From Bacillus fungorum (GTDB lineage: Bacteria; Bacillota; Bacilli; Bacillales; Bacillaceae_G): a stretch of 64,000 nt of DNA. Position 1 is the stretch's first letter; each line of letters opens with the position of its first letter. Below are positions 62,883 through 64,000 of the stretch, piece by piece. Where the stretch lies: assembly GCF_002746455.1 (NCBI RefSeq), contig NZ_NWUW01000009.1:62001-126000 (forward strand), written 5' to 3'. The notes under the pieces are model-generated. The model saw only the letters and a program-made list of their open reading frames with translations, did not search any database and was not told the origin of the DNA. A program made the position numbers and the translations under genes.

Positions 62883-64000
62883 ATGTCATTTGAACAAACG
62901 TTAGAGAAATATGCTGCTCTTGCAGTCAATGTTGGTGTTAATATTCAACCAGGACAAACATTATCAATTAGTGCACCTCTTGAAGCTGTACAATTTGTAC
63001 GCCTCGTTACAGAAAAAGCATATAAATCTGGTGCAAAACACGTATATGTGGATTGGAATGATGAGACGTTAACACGCTTAAAGTTCGAACTAGCTCCCGA
63101 AGAAGCTTTCGCTGAGTTCCCATCTTGGAAAGCGCACGCTCGTGAAGAATTAGCAAAAGAAGGCGCTGCATTTATGTCTATTTATGCAGAAAACCCTGAT
63201 TTATTAAAAGGTGTAGAACCAACGCGTATCGCAACAGCTCATAAAGTAGCTGGTGAAGCAATGAAAGTATACCGTGACTACGTACAAGCTGATAAAGTAA
63301 GCTGGTGTGTCATTTCTGTTCCTACGAAAGAATGGGCTGCGAAAGTATTCCCTGACGTTGCACCAGAAGAACAGGAAGCAAAACTATGGGATGCTATTTT
63401 CAAAGCTACTCGTGCTGATTTAGAAAATCCTGTGGAAGCATGGAAAGAACACGATAAAACGTTACATACAAAAGTTGATTACTTAAACGAAAAGCATTAT
63501 AAAGCCCTTCACTATACAGGTCCTGGAACAGATTTAACGATCGAACTTCCAGAAAAGCATGTATGGGCTGGCGCTGGTAGTTTAAATGAAAAGAACGTAC
63601 CATTTATGGCGAACATTCCAACTGAAGAAGTGTTTACAATGCCACTTAAAACAGGTGTAAACGGCCAAGTATCTAGCACAAAACCGTTAGCATTTGCAGG
63701 TAACATTATCGATAACTTCACGTTAACATTTGAAAACGGACGTATCGTAGACTATAAAGCTGAAACTGGTGAAGAAGCTTTAAAACATTTAGTAGAAACA
63801 GATGAAGGTTCTCACTTCTTAGGAGAAGTGGCTTTAGTACCTCATGACTCACCAATTTCAAACACAAATATTTTATTCTACAATACGCTATTTGATGAAA
63901 ATGCATCTTGCCACCTTGCAATCGGAAGTGCTTATGCATTCAACTTAGTTGGCGGAAAAACAATGTCTAAAGAAGAACTTGCTGAAAACGGAGCAAACAC
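62883..64000 (+). CDS. M29-family aminopeptidase (3' end outside window)
   Basis: The frame from the ATG at 62883 is open to the window end, giving 372 residues: MSFEQTLEKYAALAVNVGVN and then IQPGQTLSISAPLEAVQFVR, the usual beginning of AmpS/PepS/AmpT metallo-aminopeptidases. Metal-ligand blocks present are VPFMANIPTEEVFTMP (Glu), ETDEGSHFLGEVALVPHDS (Glu, His) and FYNTLFDENASCHLAIGSAY (Asp, His). AAAGGAGA stands before the ATG. The family length is about 410 residues, so roughly 40 residues are missing beyond the edge. Cytosolic, frees N-terminal residues from peptides. Confidence 0.93.
   Translation, partial: MSFEQTLEKYAALAVNVGVNIQPGQTLSISAPLEAVQFVRLVTEKAYKSGAKHVYVDWNDETLTRLKFELAPEEAFAEFPSWKAHAREELAKEGAAFMSIYAENPDLLKGVEPTRIATAHKVAGEAMKVYRDYVQADKVSWCVISVPTKEWAAKVFPDVAPEEQEAKLWDAIFKATRADLENPVEAWKEHDKTLHTKVDYLNEKHYKALHYTGPGTDLTIELPEKHVWAGAGSLNEKNVPFMANIPTEEVFTMPLKTGVNGQVSSTKPLAFAGNIIDNFTLTFENGRIVDYKAETGEEALKHLVETDEGSHFLGEVALVPHDSPISNTNILFYNTLFDENASCHLAIGSAYAFNLVGGKTMSKEELAENGAN

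Noticed and set aside
1-64000. tRNA, rRNA, insertion-sequence transposase, prophage or restriction-modification genes
   Set aside because: Looked for tRNA clusters, transposase motifs, phage structural genes and methylase/endonuclease pairs while reading; nothing supportable was found. The YgjP-like gene alone does not make a restriction locus.

Overview
The window is chromosomal DNA of a low-GC, spore-forming Firmicute, almost certainly a member of the Bacillus cereus group. The basis is a combination of CotB-type spore coat genes, the arginine deiminase order arcA-arcB-arcD-arcC-arcR, Fur and PerR operators of Bacillus type, S-box and guanine riboswitches, and dispersed bcr1-like repeats, which are known only from the B. 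cereus group. I see no rRNA, tRNA, CRISPR array, prophage, transposase gene or plasmid functions.

Layout. 1-4026: alpha-glucoside use (exo/endonuclease-phosphatase family end, PTS IICB permease, oligo-1,6-glucosidase) with several CcpA/LacI-like operators. 4162-4613: remnant of a berberine-bridge FAD oxidase and a full bcr1-like repeat. 4627-11851: a membrane protein, then the arginine deiminase operon with its Crp/Fnr regulator and an ArgR paralogue. 12005-15229: two divergent chemoreceptors. 15400-17873: polar amino-acid ABC transporter, interrupted by a bcr1-like fragment. 17926-21468: fatty acid desaturase, FAD/Rieske oxidoreductase, and two small gene remnants. 21590-24811: two-P-loop ATPase, S-box-controlled cyclase, PqqD-like protein, truncated histidine kinase. 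24882-26694: three CotB/DUF2642-type spore proteins. 26930-32302: small HTH protein, small unknown, ferredoxin-NADP reductase and a siderophore ABC transporter under Fur. 32351-35621: an uncharacterised two-gene operon and a 56-residue membrane protein. 35686-38667: kinase/isomerase/aldolase cluster best read as 5-deoxyribose disposal. 39262-41366: ahpC-ahpF with a PerR box. 41415-48157: methyltransferase, M20 hydrolase, NhaC antiporter, regulator, dipeptide epimerase and GNAT protein. 48298-50938: YgjP-like hydrolase, YehS-like protein, two unknowns. 51223-55403: TerD/TerC stress cluster plus a TerD-vWA fusion. 55987-58513: Dus and RlmCD-type RNA enzymes. 58653-60135: guanine riboswitch and nucleoside transporter. 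60415-62768: two tandem lipoprotein polysaccharide deacetylases. 62883-end: M29 aminopeptidase, cut by the window edge.

The most useful observations are: (i) the drdK-drdI-drdA-like cluster without methionine-salvage partners and with a cre instead of an S-box; (ii) an S-box riboswitch in front of a cyclase-family hydrolase with no obvious link to methionine; (iii) several decayed genes (berberine oxidase, YcgL-type nucleotidyltransferase, MFS end, histidine kinase) not long enough to be annotated automatically; (iv) an uncharacterised pair, a 742-residue membrane protein translationally coupled to a 200-residue repeat protein; (v) a duplicated promoter/5'-hairpin architecture in front of the two deacetylase paralogues; (vi) three copies of one mobile repeat at different stages of decay. 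All assignments come from reading the sequence and from memory of families; no database search was run.
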